Source: Devosiaceae bacterium
GTDB lineage: Bacteria > Pseudomonadota > Alphaproteobacteria > Rhizobiales > Devosiaceae
Direction: 5' to 3'
DNA length: 17,696 nt
Assembly (NCBI GenBank): GCA_021648375.1
Contig: JAKISW010000047.1
Location: forward strand, 1-17,696
Program-made: the position numbers and the translations under genes
Part shown: positions 7,632-14,737 of the stretch, piece by piece
Position numbering within the stretch: the stretch's first letter is position 1
How the letters are laid out: each line of letters begins with the position of its first letter
The notes under the pieces: model-generated
Seen by the model: only the letters and a program-made list of their open reading frames with translations
Told to the model about the DNA's origin: nothing
The model's database searches: none

Positions 7632-8759
7632 ATGGACAAAACAGGTGAAGTCAAAAACATTGAAGCGCCAGCCCTTAAGCGGGGCTGGACGACTGGCGCC
7701 TGCGCTACGGCTGCCGCGAAATCGGCTCTTAATGCGCTGTTGGGCAAGGGCTTTGCCGATCCGGTAGCAATCACCCTGCCCGGCGGGCAAACGCCCGGCT
7801 TTGCGCTGGCATACGAAAAAGCTGAGAAAAACTTTGCCGAGGCTGGAATTATCAAGGATGCGGGTGATGACCCGGACGTGACCCATGGGGCCATGATTAT
7901 TGCCAGAATATCCCCCGGTAAAAAGGGAAGTGGAATAGTGTTTTTTGCCGGAGAAGGCGTTGGAACCGTTACCAAAGCCGGATTGCCCATTGCTCCTGAT
8001 GAGCCGGCAATCAATCCGGTTCCGCGCCAGATGATTGCAAAAGAAATGGAAAAAATCTGCTCCATCGAAGGCTGCGCTTCTGACTTCAATGTCACCATCA
8101 GCGTGCCGGGGGGAGAAGAAATCGCAAAAAAAACCTGGAACCCGCGCCTTGGAATTATTGGCGGCATTTCCATTCTTGGCACCAGCGGGATTGTCATTCC
8201 CTATTCGTGTTCCGCATGGATCCATTCCATCCAAAGCGGTATTGATGTGGCCCGGGCCGAAGGGATCAGTCACATCGTTGGAGTTACCGGAAGAAACTCT
8301 GAAATCGGGGCGCAGGAATTTTTTGATCTTCCCCAGCAGGCCTATATTGATATGGGAGATTTTGTTGGTGGCATGCTCAAATATCTGCGCCGTCACCCGG
8401 TAAAAAGAATTAGCATCGCCGGGGGATTTGCTAAAATTTCCAAGCTGGCCAATGGAGCTATGGATTTGCATTCCGCCCGCTCGCAGGTAGATATTGACTG
8501 GCTCTGCCAAATGCTGGACCAATCGGGAGCAGATGAGAAAACCATCACCCAAGCCCTTAAAGCCAATAGCGCCAATGAGATTTTGCAAATCAGCCAAAGG
8601 GCAAAATCGATCAGCGGCAAAATTAATCTGGCGGCGATTATTGCTAACAAAGGGGCTCAAAATGCTCGAAAAATATTGCAACGGGATGAAATAGGCGTAG
8701 ACATAATTATCGTTGATCGCGACAAAAAAATAATCGCGAACAGCAATGGGGCCAATTGA
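7632..8759 (+). CDS. cbiD: Cobalt-precorrin-5B C1-methyltransferase (CbiD)
   Basis: SAM-dependent methylation at C1 of cobalt-precorrin-5B, giving cobalt-precorrin-6A; the early-cobalt counterpart that replaces CobF. The 375 residues begin with the diagnostic RGWTTGACATAAAKSAL (17-33), continue with DAGDDPDVTHGA, ISVPGGEEIAKKTWNPRLG, GGISILGTSGIV, VGVTGRNSEIGAQ, DMGDFVGGML and ISIAGGFAKISKLANG; all are family hallmarks and the length is normal. The ATG has only a weak AGAG upstream. It forms a plus-strand pair with cobK, the reverse of the surrounding cob genes. The pair differs in codon use: cbiD contains no TTA, CTA or TCA codon, whereas zwf, cobM and cobU use all or some of them. This could reflect a separate origin or expression constraint. 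Confidence 0.95.
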   Translation: MDKTGEVKNIEAPALKRGWTTGACATAAAKSALNALLGKGFADPVAITLPGGQTPGFALAYEKAEKNFAEAGIIKDAGDDPDVTHGAMIIARISPGKKGSGIVFFAGEGVGTVTKAGLPIAPDEPAINPVPRQMIAKEMEKICSIEGCASDFNVTISVPGGEEIAKKTWNPRLGIIGGISILGTSGIVIPYSCSAWIHSIQSGIDVARAEGISHIVGVTGRNSEIGAQEFFDLPQQAYIDMGDFVGGMLKYLRRHPVKRISIAGGFAKISKLANGAMDLHSARSQVDIDWLCQMLDQSGADEKTITQALKANSANEILQISQRAKSISGKINLAAIIANKGAQNARKILQRDEIGVDIIIVDRDKKIIANSNGAN

Positions 8760-8762
8760 AAA

Positions 8763-8766
8763 AGGA
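8763..8766 (+). promoter_or_regulatory. Ribosome-binding site of cobK
   Basis: AGGA with 8 nt to GTG 8775 (5 nt to the overlapping TTG 8772). It supports a non-ATG start for cobK either way. Confidence 0.55.
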
Positions 8767-8774
8767 AAATTTTG

Positions 8775-9566
8775 GTGAGAATCCTGATCCTTGGGGGCAC
8801 ACAAGAAGCTTTTGAAGCGGCCAACTTTTTGCACGGGCAAAATCACAAGGTCACCACCGCCATGGCCGGTGCAACGCTCAACCCAAAGCGCCCAAAAGGT
8901 AAATTCATCACTGGTGGGTTTGGCGGGCCGAACGGCCTTTCCACTTACCTTGAAACCAATGATATTGACCTTCTGATTGACGCCACTCATCCGTTCGCCG
9001 CTAAAATGTCGTCCGGGGCCGTAATATCTTGTGAAAAATCCAAGGTGCCGCTGATCCGTTTGATACGCGAACCGTTTGAGGAACGGGACGGGGCCAACTG
9101 GTGGCGGGTTGATGGCAATGCTCAGGCGGCTGAGATAATTCCGGTCGGATCGGCGGTTTTTCTGACCATCGGACGCAAGGGGCTGGAGCCATATCTTTCC
9201 CGCCCTGATTTGCGGTTTTTGATCCGCTCGATTGAGCCGATAAAACCTGAGCTTCCTGAAAACTTTACCGCCATTGAACAGCGCCCGCCTTTTAATGTCG
9301 GGGAAGAGTTGGAGCTGATGAAGCGAGAATCCATCACCCACCTTGTTTGCAAGGATTCCGGGGGCGAGCAAACCAGCGCCAAGCTGGAGGCCGCCTTTAT
9401 GCTTCGGGTGCAGGTGATTATGATTTCTCGCCCCCCCTTGCCCCCGGCCCGTGAAGTCAACTCCCTCGACGAACTTAAGCAGGCTCTTGCTCAACTTCCC
9501 GGATCCGGTGCGCGGTCACGTTTTTTGCCCTGGTTGCGCAATATATGGGCAAAATCTGAATCATAG
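8775..9566 (+). CDS. cobK: Precorrin-6A (cobalt-precorrin-6A) reductase, CobK/CbiJ
   Basis: NADPH- or NADH-dependent reduction of (cobalt-)precorrin-6A to 6B. From GTG 8775 the protein is 263 residues. It shows the N-terminal nucleotide-binding start RILILGGTQEA (2-12), FGGPNGL (49-55), DATHPFAAKMS (69-79), TIGRKGLEPY (131-140), and the C-terminal signature HLVCKDSGGEQTSAKLEAA (189-207). GTG 8775 or TTG 8772 is used; there is no ATG near. It follows cbiD after about 15 nt and is probably co-transcribed with it. The last 24 or so residues (from about 240) run past the usual family end and lie over the 3' end of cobM on the opposite strand, so the two genes overlap tail-to-tail by 76 bp. Up to 9494 it contains no TTA, CTA or TCA codon. 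Confidence 0.94.
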   Translation: MRILILGGTQEAFEAANFLHGQNHKVTTAMAGATLNPKRPKGKFITGGFGGPNGLSTYLETNDIDLLIDATHPFAAKMSSGAVISCEKSKVPLIRLIREPFEERDGANWWRVDGNAQAAEIIPVGSAVFLTIGRKGLEPYLSRPDLRFLIRSIEPIKPELPENFTAIEQRPPFNVGEELELMKRESITHLVCKDSGGEQTSAKLEAAFMLRVQVIMISRPPLPPAREVNSLDELKQALAQLPGSGARSRFLPWLRNIWAKSES

Positions 9567-10282
9567 AGGGAGCTGGGGGTGATTTTTTGATCCTCAAATA
9601 CCCTTCCGACAAAAATCAACGCTGTGCGGGTGATTTTTTGCTCCCGGACTTTTTTTGCCATTTCATCCAAATTGGTATGGATGAATTTCTCGTCAGGCCA
9701 GGTGGCGCGATAGGCAATCACCACCGGACAATCACCCCCATAAAACGGTGTTAATTCCCGCTTGATATGGGAGAGATTGCGAATGGAAAGATGGATGGCA
9801 AGGGTAGCGCCCGATTGAGCCAATGTTGCCAACTCTTCCCCTTTTGGCATATCAGAGGCTTTGCCTTGAGTTCTGGTGATAATGATTGTCTGGGCAATTC
9901 CGGGCAGGGTCAGTTCAGCGCCAATTTTTGCGGCAGCGGCTGCAAAGGCCGGCACGCCGGGAATAATCTCAAAGGGGATATTGGCCAGTTTTAGAGCCTG
10001 CATCTGCTCCCCGATGGCTCCATAAATTGAAGGGTCGCCGGAATGCACCCGCGCCACGTCCTCACCCCGTTCATGGGCCTCAAGCATTTGTGCGACAATC
10101 TCCTCAAGATGCATGGGGGCCGTATCCATAACCAAAGCATTTTTTGGGGCCTGCTCTACAATTTCTTTTGGCACCAGCGATCCCGCATAAAGGCAGGTCA
10201 TGCAGCTCTGGATCAGTTTTTGACCTCGAACGGTTATCAGATCGGGAGCGCCGGGACCGGCACCTATAAAATATACGCTCAT
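9491..10282 (-). CDS. cobM: Precorrin-4 (cobalt-precorrin-4) C11-methyltransferase, CobM/CbiF
   Basis: SAM-dependent C11 methylation during corrin formation. The 263-residue protein starts VYFIGAGPGAPDLITVRG (3-20) and has CLYAGSLVPKE (35-45), HSGDPSIYGAIGEQ (80-93), IPGVPAFAAAAAKIGAELTL (108-127), TRTQGKASDMP and the typical C-terminal ALIFVGRVFED plus LYDSDFAH. Length is normal. It follows the cbiG-cobJ fusion after 18 nt with only a weak ribosome-binding site, so it is probably the last gene of the leftward run from the right half of the window. Its 3' end overlaps the convergent cobK by 76 bp, and no terminator fits between them. CobM (late cobalt) and CbiF (early cobalt) cannot be separated by motifs; the context points to the CbiF role. 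Confidence 0.95.
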   Translation of the reverse strand: MSVYFIGAGPGAPDLITVRGQKLIQSCMTCLYAGSLVPKEIVEQAPKNALVMDTAPMHLEEIVAQMLEAHERGEDVARVHSGDPSIYGAIGEQMQALKLANIPFEIIPGVPAFAAAAAKIGAELTLPGIAQTIIITRTQGKASDMPKGEELATLAQSGATLAIHLSIRNLSHIKRELTPFYGGDCPVVIAYRATWPDEKFIHTNLDEMAKKVREQKITRTALIFVGRVFEDQKITPSSLYDSDFAHILRNQGKKRDRAPDPGS

Positions 10283-10300
10283 GTAACAAGTGCTCTCATA

Positions 10301-12115
10301 TCAGGGGCCGGGTTCAATACTGGATTTTTCGGCATATATTTTTCTTGCATAGCCTCTTGGAGTAAAGGCGACCAGCTTGCCGTCTCCGCGCATAAAGCTT
10401 TTGGAATTGGAAGACCCAAAAAGCACAATGGTCAGCATATCAATCTCATCGGGGTTGAAATTTTCCAACGTGGTTATGTGCAGATTTTCACTTTTCCGAC
10501 CAAGATTTGTGCCAATAATCACCGGGGTATCACCCGGACGATATTGCAAATATAACTGTTTGGCTTTTTCCATCAGATCAAGACGACGCTTGGAGCGCGG
10601 ATTATAAAAAGCGGTAACAAAATCCCCTTTTGCTGCCGCCAGCAGGCGCTTTTCAATATCTTCACGGGGGGTAAGCAGGTCGGAAAGAGAGATGGCGCAA
10701 AAATCATGCCCAAGCAGTGCCCCAGCTTTTGACGAGGCCATTTGCAGGGCTGAAATTCCCGGATGGCTAAAGACCTGCAAGCGTTTGGCACCTGCAGAAA
10801 CAGCGCGCTTATCCTTGGCCTGCAAAAGCTCATATACCAGCGAAGCCATGGCATAAATCTGAGCATCGCCAGAGCAAATAAGCGCTACGTTTTTGCCCGT
10901 TGCTGCCAGTTCCATGGCAAAGCGAACCCGCTTTTCTTCATCCCCAAGCTCAAATCGATGCTGGATCTGATTTTTATGCAGGTCAGAAATCAGATCCAGA
11001 TAAAGACCATACCCCACCCAATCGCTGGAATTTTTCATGGCATTTGTGGCGCTGAATGTTCTTTGCATCTGCGCACCTGGTCCAATGCCAACCAAATGCA
11101 ACTGGCCGGGGGATTTTCCAAATTTTTCCAAATCTATGGGATGTTCAGCGCGGCCGATGGCACAGGTGGCGTTAAGCGTTTTTTGCTTTTGAACCAGCAA
11201 TTTTCCGGCAAACAGGGAAGCGGATTCTGCAACGGAGGCGGTGCCGGTTTCAGCTTTTACTATTTCTGATGGATTGGGCACCAAAGTTTCGTTTTTGGCC
11301 AGTTCTTCAGGAGAAAACAGTTTTAGTGGCACATCAAAATATTCTGCTGCCGCATGAAAGGCCCTCTCGTCGCTTTTAATGTCGATGGTGGCGATTGCAG
11401 CAAGGCTTTTGGTCGAAAGGGTGGCATCGGCAAGTGATTTTTTGATCAGATCAATCACCTCTAAAGATTTGCTACCTCGTGCGCAGCCAACTCCGGCAAC
11501 CAAAATCTTTGGGTGATAAAGAAGAGTATTTTTACTCAAATTCTTAGGATTGAAAAATTCCGAAATGGTGACTTTTACTGAGCCGTTTTCTGCAATCGGA
11601 TAACCCGCTTTTTCCAGCCAGCTTGCATCCCCGGTAACCTGCAAAGCCTCGCCGTTCAGTATTGCGGCCATGGCGTTTTTGGCAGCTTTTGGATTAGCCA
11701 GCTCATAACCGGAAGGGGGATCATCGAGGGCAAAAGAAAAAACCGCATCTGAGGCTGTGGTAATGGCTGCTACCCCGTCCAAGCCATGGGCGATTTCTTT
11801 GGCCAGCCCATTGGCGCCCTTGTGACCGCCAAGCAACGGCACCACAAATTTACCGTTACCCGACACAGCGATTACGGTAGGCTCAGAATGTTTGTCAGCA
11901 ATCACTGGCGACAATAAACGCATTAGAATTCCGGCAGCACATATACCGATTATTGCGGTATTATCAGCAAATAAGTCCTGCAGAATTTTTGCATTATTGT
12001 TCGGGTTTTTGCCAAGGTCAAAAATTTGCGCGTCCACAATTGAGGCAATTTTTTCAGCGGTTGCTTTGGCCGAACCTGTGAAATAGATAATAGCGATTTT
12101 TGTTGGTGCGCTCAT
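10301..12115 (-). CDS. cobJ: CbiG-CobJ fusion: cobalt-precorrin-5A hydrolase / precorrin-3B (cobalt-factor III) C17-methyltransferase
   Basis: A 604-residue two-enzyme protein. Residues 50-130 are CbiG N-terminal type (GICAAGILMRLLSPVIADK, then VVPLLGGHKGANGLAKEIA). Residues 203-320 are the CbiG C-terminal/CobE-like domain (ILVAGVGCARGSKSLEVI, then IATIDIKSDERAFHAAAEYF). Residues 339-590 are the ring-contracting methyltransferase (HLVGIGPGAQMQRT, CSGDAQIYAMASLVYELL, HPGISALQMASSKAGALLGHDF, SLSDLLTPREDIEKR, AFYNPRSKRR). CobJ/CbiH methylates C17 and contracts the ring; CbiG opens the delta-lactone two steps later, releasing acetaldehyde. I chose ATG 12115: it overlaps the cobI stop as ATGA, has an AAGGA upstream, and gives a family-like N-terminus; the 20 extra residues possible from 12175 lie inside cobI. 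No CobG or CobZ oxygenase is nearby, consistent with oxygen-independent ring contraction. Confidence 0.94.
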   Translation of the reverse strand: MSAPTKIAIIYFTGSAKATAEKIASIVDAQIFDLGKNPNNNAKILQDLFADNTAIIGICAAGILMRLLSPVIADKHSEPTVIAVSGNGKFVVPLLGGHKGANGLAKEIAHGLDGVAAITTASDAVFSFALDDPPSGYELANPKAAKNAMAAILNGEALQVTGDASWLEKAGYPIAENGSVKVTISEFFNPKNLSKNTLLYHPKILVAGVGCARGSKSLEVIDLIKKSLADATLSTKSLAAIATIDIKSDERAFHAAAEYFDVPLKLFSPEELAKNETLVPNPSEIVKAETGTASVAESASLFAGKLLVQKQKTLNATCAIGRAEHPIDLEKFGKSPGQLHLVGIGPGAQMQRTFSATNAMKNSSDWVGYGLYLDLISDLHKNQIQHRFELGDEEKRVRFAMELAATGKNVALICSGDAQIYAMASLVYELLQAKDKRAVSAGAKRLQVFSHPGISALQMASSKAGALLGHDFCAISLSDLLTPREDIEKRLLAAAKGDFVTAFYNPRSKRRLDLMEKAKQLYLQYRPGDTPVIIGTNLGRKSENLHITTLENFNPDEIDMLTIVLFGSSNSKSFMRGDGKLVAFTPRGYARKIYAEKSSIEPGP

Positions 12116-12849
12116 TGAGATATATCCTTTTCGCCCCACAGTTCTTGTCCCCATGGTTCTTGTCCGTGATAACAAAGAATAATGGAAAAATATGACAGTT
12201 CTTGTTCGTCAACCGCGCTGACGGCTCGAATGTTTTGAGAGGGCTGGCTGGCAAATTCTATCACCATTGCTCCCTTTTCATGGCCGCTTTGGGTAATGAT
12301 TTTTCGAACTCTGTCAAAATGCCTGCCGACCTTAATAATTGCGGCAGCTTCTGTGTTTTTAAGTTCTCTAAGCAGGGTCTTATCATCAAGCGTTGCGGGG
12401 AGAATTTTAAGGATTTCGTTTCGTGCCGCCAGAGGTCTGTTAATGGCAGCAGCAGCAGCGTTCAGCGAAGAAATTCCCGGAACAATCTGCACATTATATT
12501 TATGGGACAGCCGGGAAAACAAATACATGGCCGAGCCATAAAAAAACGGATCTCCCTCACAAAGATAGGCAATGGAAATCCCTGCTTGTAGCTGCTCGCC
12601 AATTTTCAGTGCAGCCTGATCATAGGCATCTTTAGCCGGTTGGCGGGATTTTTCCATGGGCAGTATTATAGGCATTTGCTCAATATTTTTATGCAAATGA
12701 GGGCTTGCGATCTTTAAAGCCAACGATGCACCGCCCGGTTTTTGGGGGAACGCCACCATATCGACGTTGCAAAGAATTTTTACCCCTTTAAGGGTTATCA
12801 AGTCCGGGTCGCCCGGACCAACCCCGACCAGATAGAATGTGCCAGCCAT
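12112..12849 (-). CDS. cobI: Precorrin-2 (cobalt-factor II) C20-methyltransferase, CobI/CbiL
   Basis: SAM-dependent C20 methylation, the first methyltransferase step after CobA on the corrin route. The 245 residues show YLVGVGPGDPDLITLKGVKIL (6-26, in parts VGVGPGDPDLIT and LKGVKIL), YLCEGDPFFYGSAMYLF (94-110), IVPGISSLNAAAAAINRPLA (121-140) and AAIIKVGRHFDRVR. The start is ATG 12849, directly after the cobL stop TAA at 12850. The stop overlaps the cbiG-cobJ start by ATGA. The C-terminus carries a five-residue in-frame tandem duplication, GQEPW-GQELW, which mirrors a 15-bp DNA duplication and lies beyond the conserved fold. CobI versus CbiL cannot be told by motifs. Confidence 0.94.
   Translation of the reverse strand: MAGTFYLVGVGPGDPDLITLKGVKILCNVDMVAFPQKPGGASLALKIASPHLHKNIEQMPIILPMEKSRQPAKDAYDQAALKIGEQLQAGISIAYLCEGDPFFYGSAMYLFSRLSHKYNVQIVPGISSLNAAAAAINRPLAARNEILKILPATLDDKTLLRELKNTEAAAIIKVGRHFDRVRKIITQSGHEKGAMVIEFASQPSQNIRAVSAVDEQELSYFSIILCYHGQEPWGQELWGEKDISQ
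12136..12165 (-). repeat. 15-bp tandem duplication at the 3' end of cobI
   Basis: Units CCACAGTTCTTGTCC (12136-12150) and CCATGGTTCTTGTCC (12151-12165) differ at two positions. On the minus strand they encode GQELW and GQEPW in the poorly conserved C-terminal tail, so the reading frame is kept. A third partial copy of the GTTCTTGT core occurs near 12197. Confidence 0.65.
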
Positions 12850-14112
12850 TTATCCCTCCCTTTGCGGAGGAATTGGTTTGCTAACAATCCATTGAACTAC
12901 GGGAAGGGAGGGGCGCATCAGGGCGCGGCTACCAATATATTCCAGCGACGAAATTTGAATGGAAATTATATCACCACCATGGATTTTTTGCCGCTCAAAT
13001 AATGCGGTTTGGCTTTCAATTGTTACCGCATTGGCCACCATTCGCCCGCCGGGAAGCAATGCGCGCCAGCATACTTCAAAAAGCAAATCATTGGCCACAT
13101 CGCCCCCTAAAAATATCGCGTTAGGTGCGGGTTGCTCAGCAAGCATTTCTATGGCCGGGCCGGGAATGATTTTCAGGCCCGGCACCCCCAGTTTTTCTTT
13201 ATTCAGTTCAATATTTTTGCAACGGGTGAGATTTTTCTCAAAAGCGATGGCCTTGGCAAATTCGGCGGCGCGCATCCACTCGATTGCCACCGATCCAGAT
13301 CCCGCCCCGATATCCCAAAGCAATGCGCCTTTTGTCGGGGCCAATGAGGCAATAGTTGCAGCGCGAACCTGACTTTTGGTAATCTGGCCGTCATGTTCAT
13401 AAGCGTTTATCGGCAGGCCGGGAACCAGCGGCAGGAAAGTTTTTTCAGGGCTAAAAATGCAATTGATTGCCAGCACATAAAAATCTGAAATTTTATCATC
13501 AGCGACATTTGATGCAATAAAACACTCTAATTTCTCTTCACTGCCGCCGAGATTTTCAAGAACAGTCAGCTCAGAATTTTCATAACCCTGCTCAACCAAC
13601 AATCGGCCAATTTCTTTCAAAGTATTTTTGTTGGAGGTAAGCGCAAGAATTTTTGCGCCTGGATAAAGTTTAGCAATCAGGTTTGCAGCAGGGCGACCAT
13701 GCAATGAAATTTTTTCCACATCCTGCAAGGGCCAACGCATTTTTGCCCCTGCGAGCTGAAAAGAAGAAAGTGCCGGATGCAACACATATTCCCCCGTTTC
13801 AAATTGTCCTGCAAGGGAAGAACCAATGCCAAACCAGTTGGGATCGCCACTGGCCAGAATAATGGTTGGCAGGCCCTGCCTTTGTTTGATCTGCTCGATC
13901 ATGGCAGTAAAAGGAGGCTGCCAGACAACACGCTGTTGGGTAGCATTTGCATCGATCTGAGTGGGTAATCTATCAAGCAGACGCTTTGGCCCAAGCACAA
14001 AAGAGGCATTATAAATCAACTCTTTTATAGACGGATCAATGCCAACCAATCCATTTTCGCCAAGCCCGATCACATGCAGCCAAGGCGGTTTTTTTGATTT
14101 TGCCTCGCTCAT
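12850..14112 (-). CDS. cobL: Precorrin-6Y C5,15-methyltransferase (decarboxylating), CbiE-CbiT fusion CobL
   Basis: Methylates C5 and C15 and decarboxylates the C12 acetate side chain of (cobalt-)precorrin-6B, giving (cobalt-)precorrin-8. The 420 residues hold a CbiE-type methyltransferase domain (11-220: WLHVIGLGENGL, ASGDPNWFGIG, HPALSSFQLAGAKMRWPLQD, LTSNKNT) followed by a CbiT class I methyltransferase domain (about 235-405) with the SAM motif LLWDIGAGSGSVAIEW (264-279), the KSQVRA segment at 246-251 and IFLGGD (333-338). This is the normal fused arrangement of proteobacterial CobL. The ATG overlaps the cobH stop as ATGA and the stop abuts the cobI start, so it is an interior gene of the leftward operon. 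Confidence 0.96.
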   Translation of the reverse strand: MSEAKSKKPPWLHVIGLGENGLVGIDPSIKELIYNASFVLGPKRLLDRLPTQIDANATQQRVVWQPPFTAMIEQIKQRQGLPTIILASGDPNWFGIGSSLAGQFETGEYVLHPALSSFQLAGAKMRWPLQDVEKISLHGRPAANLIAKLYPGAKILALTSNKNTLKEIGRLLVEQGYENSELTVLENLGGSEEKLECFIASNVADDKISDFYVLAINCIFSPEKTFLPLVPGLPINAYEHDGQITKSQVRAATIASLAPTKGALLWDIGAGSGSVAIEWMRAAEFAKAIAFEKNLTRCKNIELNKEKLGVPGLKIIPGPAIEMLAEQPAPNAIFLGGDVANDLLFEVCWRALLPGGRMVANAVTIESQTALFERQKIHGGDIISIQISSLEYIGSRALMRPSLPVVQWIVSKPIPPQREG

Positions 14113-14735
14113 GTTTTTAGGCCCGATGCCAGAGCGTTAACCGCAGCGGCGGCAAAAGCAGAACCTCCACGCCGGCCCAACAGGGTGACATAAGGGATAT
14201 CAAATCTGTTTGCTGCCAGTTCTGCCTTGGATTCGGCCGCACCGACAAATCCAACCGGAAAGCCAAGAATAATTGCTGGTTTTTTTGCACCACTATCAAT
14301 CATTTCCAACAGGTGAAAAAGCGCGGTGGGCGCATTGCCAATAGCAATAATTGCCCCTTCAATTTTATCAGCCAAAGCATCAATACCTCCGGCTGATCTT
14401 GTATGAGAATTATCCGTGGCGAACTTTTTTGCTCCCTTAAGATCAAGCCCACAAAGCACCTGATTTTGGGCCACCAGTTTGCGAGTGATTATGCCCCGGG
14501 CCACCATATTAACATCACAAATAATCGGCGCGCCATTGGCCAAAGCGTCCATTCCCAGCGCAATTCCATTATTGGAAATTTCAATGGAATCAACAATATC
14601 AACCATGCCACATGCATGAATGAGGCGGATCACCAAATCCCTCTCATCAGGTAGAAACCTGCTTAAATCAGCTTCATCGCGAATTGTTTTGAAACTTTTT
14701 TCATAAATGGCTGCTGGATCACGCAAATATGACAT
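14109..14735 (-). CDS. cobH: Precorrin-8X (cobalt-precorrin-8) methylmutase, CobH/CbiC
   Basis: Moves a methyl group from C11 to C12 to give hydrogenobyrinic or cobyrinic acid. The 208-residue protein starts with the family-typical YLRDPAAIYEKSF (3-15) and shows VIRLIHACGMVDI (35-47) with the proposed catalytic His40, ICDVNMVARGI (71-81), TRSAGGIDAL, AIGNAPTALFHLLEMI, and PVGFVGAAESKAEL. The start ATG lies 2 nt after the cbiX stop without a clear ribosome-binding site, so translation is probably coupled to cbiX. The stop overlaps the cobL start by ATGA. Confidence 0.96.
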   Translation of the reverse strand: MSYLRDPAAIYEKSFKTIRDEADLSRFLPDERDLVIRLIHACGMVDIVDSIEISNNGIALGMDALANGAPIICDVNMVARGIITRKLVAQNQVLCGLDLKGAKKFATDNSHTRSAGGIDALADKIEGAIIAIGNAPTALFHLLEMIDSGAKKPAIILGFPVGFVGAAESKAELAANRFDIPYVTLLGRRGGSAFAAAAVNALASGLKT

Positions 14736-14737
14736 TG

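Noticed and set aside
7569..9494. A 641-codon open frame on the minus strand antisense to cbiD and cobK, with its ends overlapping the cobM stop and cobA start
   Set aside because: Both sense genes are unmistakable family members; the antisense translation has no recognisable domain and a composition typical of reversed codons. The openness is kept only as a codon-usage observation.
12116..12175. N-terminal extension of the CbiG-CobJ fusion to 12175
   Set aside because: It lies inside the cobI 3' end, including its tandem duplication, and the ATGA overlap with an AAGGA site marks ATG 12115 as the start.
13846..13853. GCCACTGG, reminiscent of a conserved cobalamin-riboswitch segment
   Set aside because: It lies in the middle of the cobL coding region with none of the other riboswitch segments nearby.
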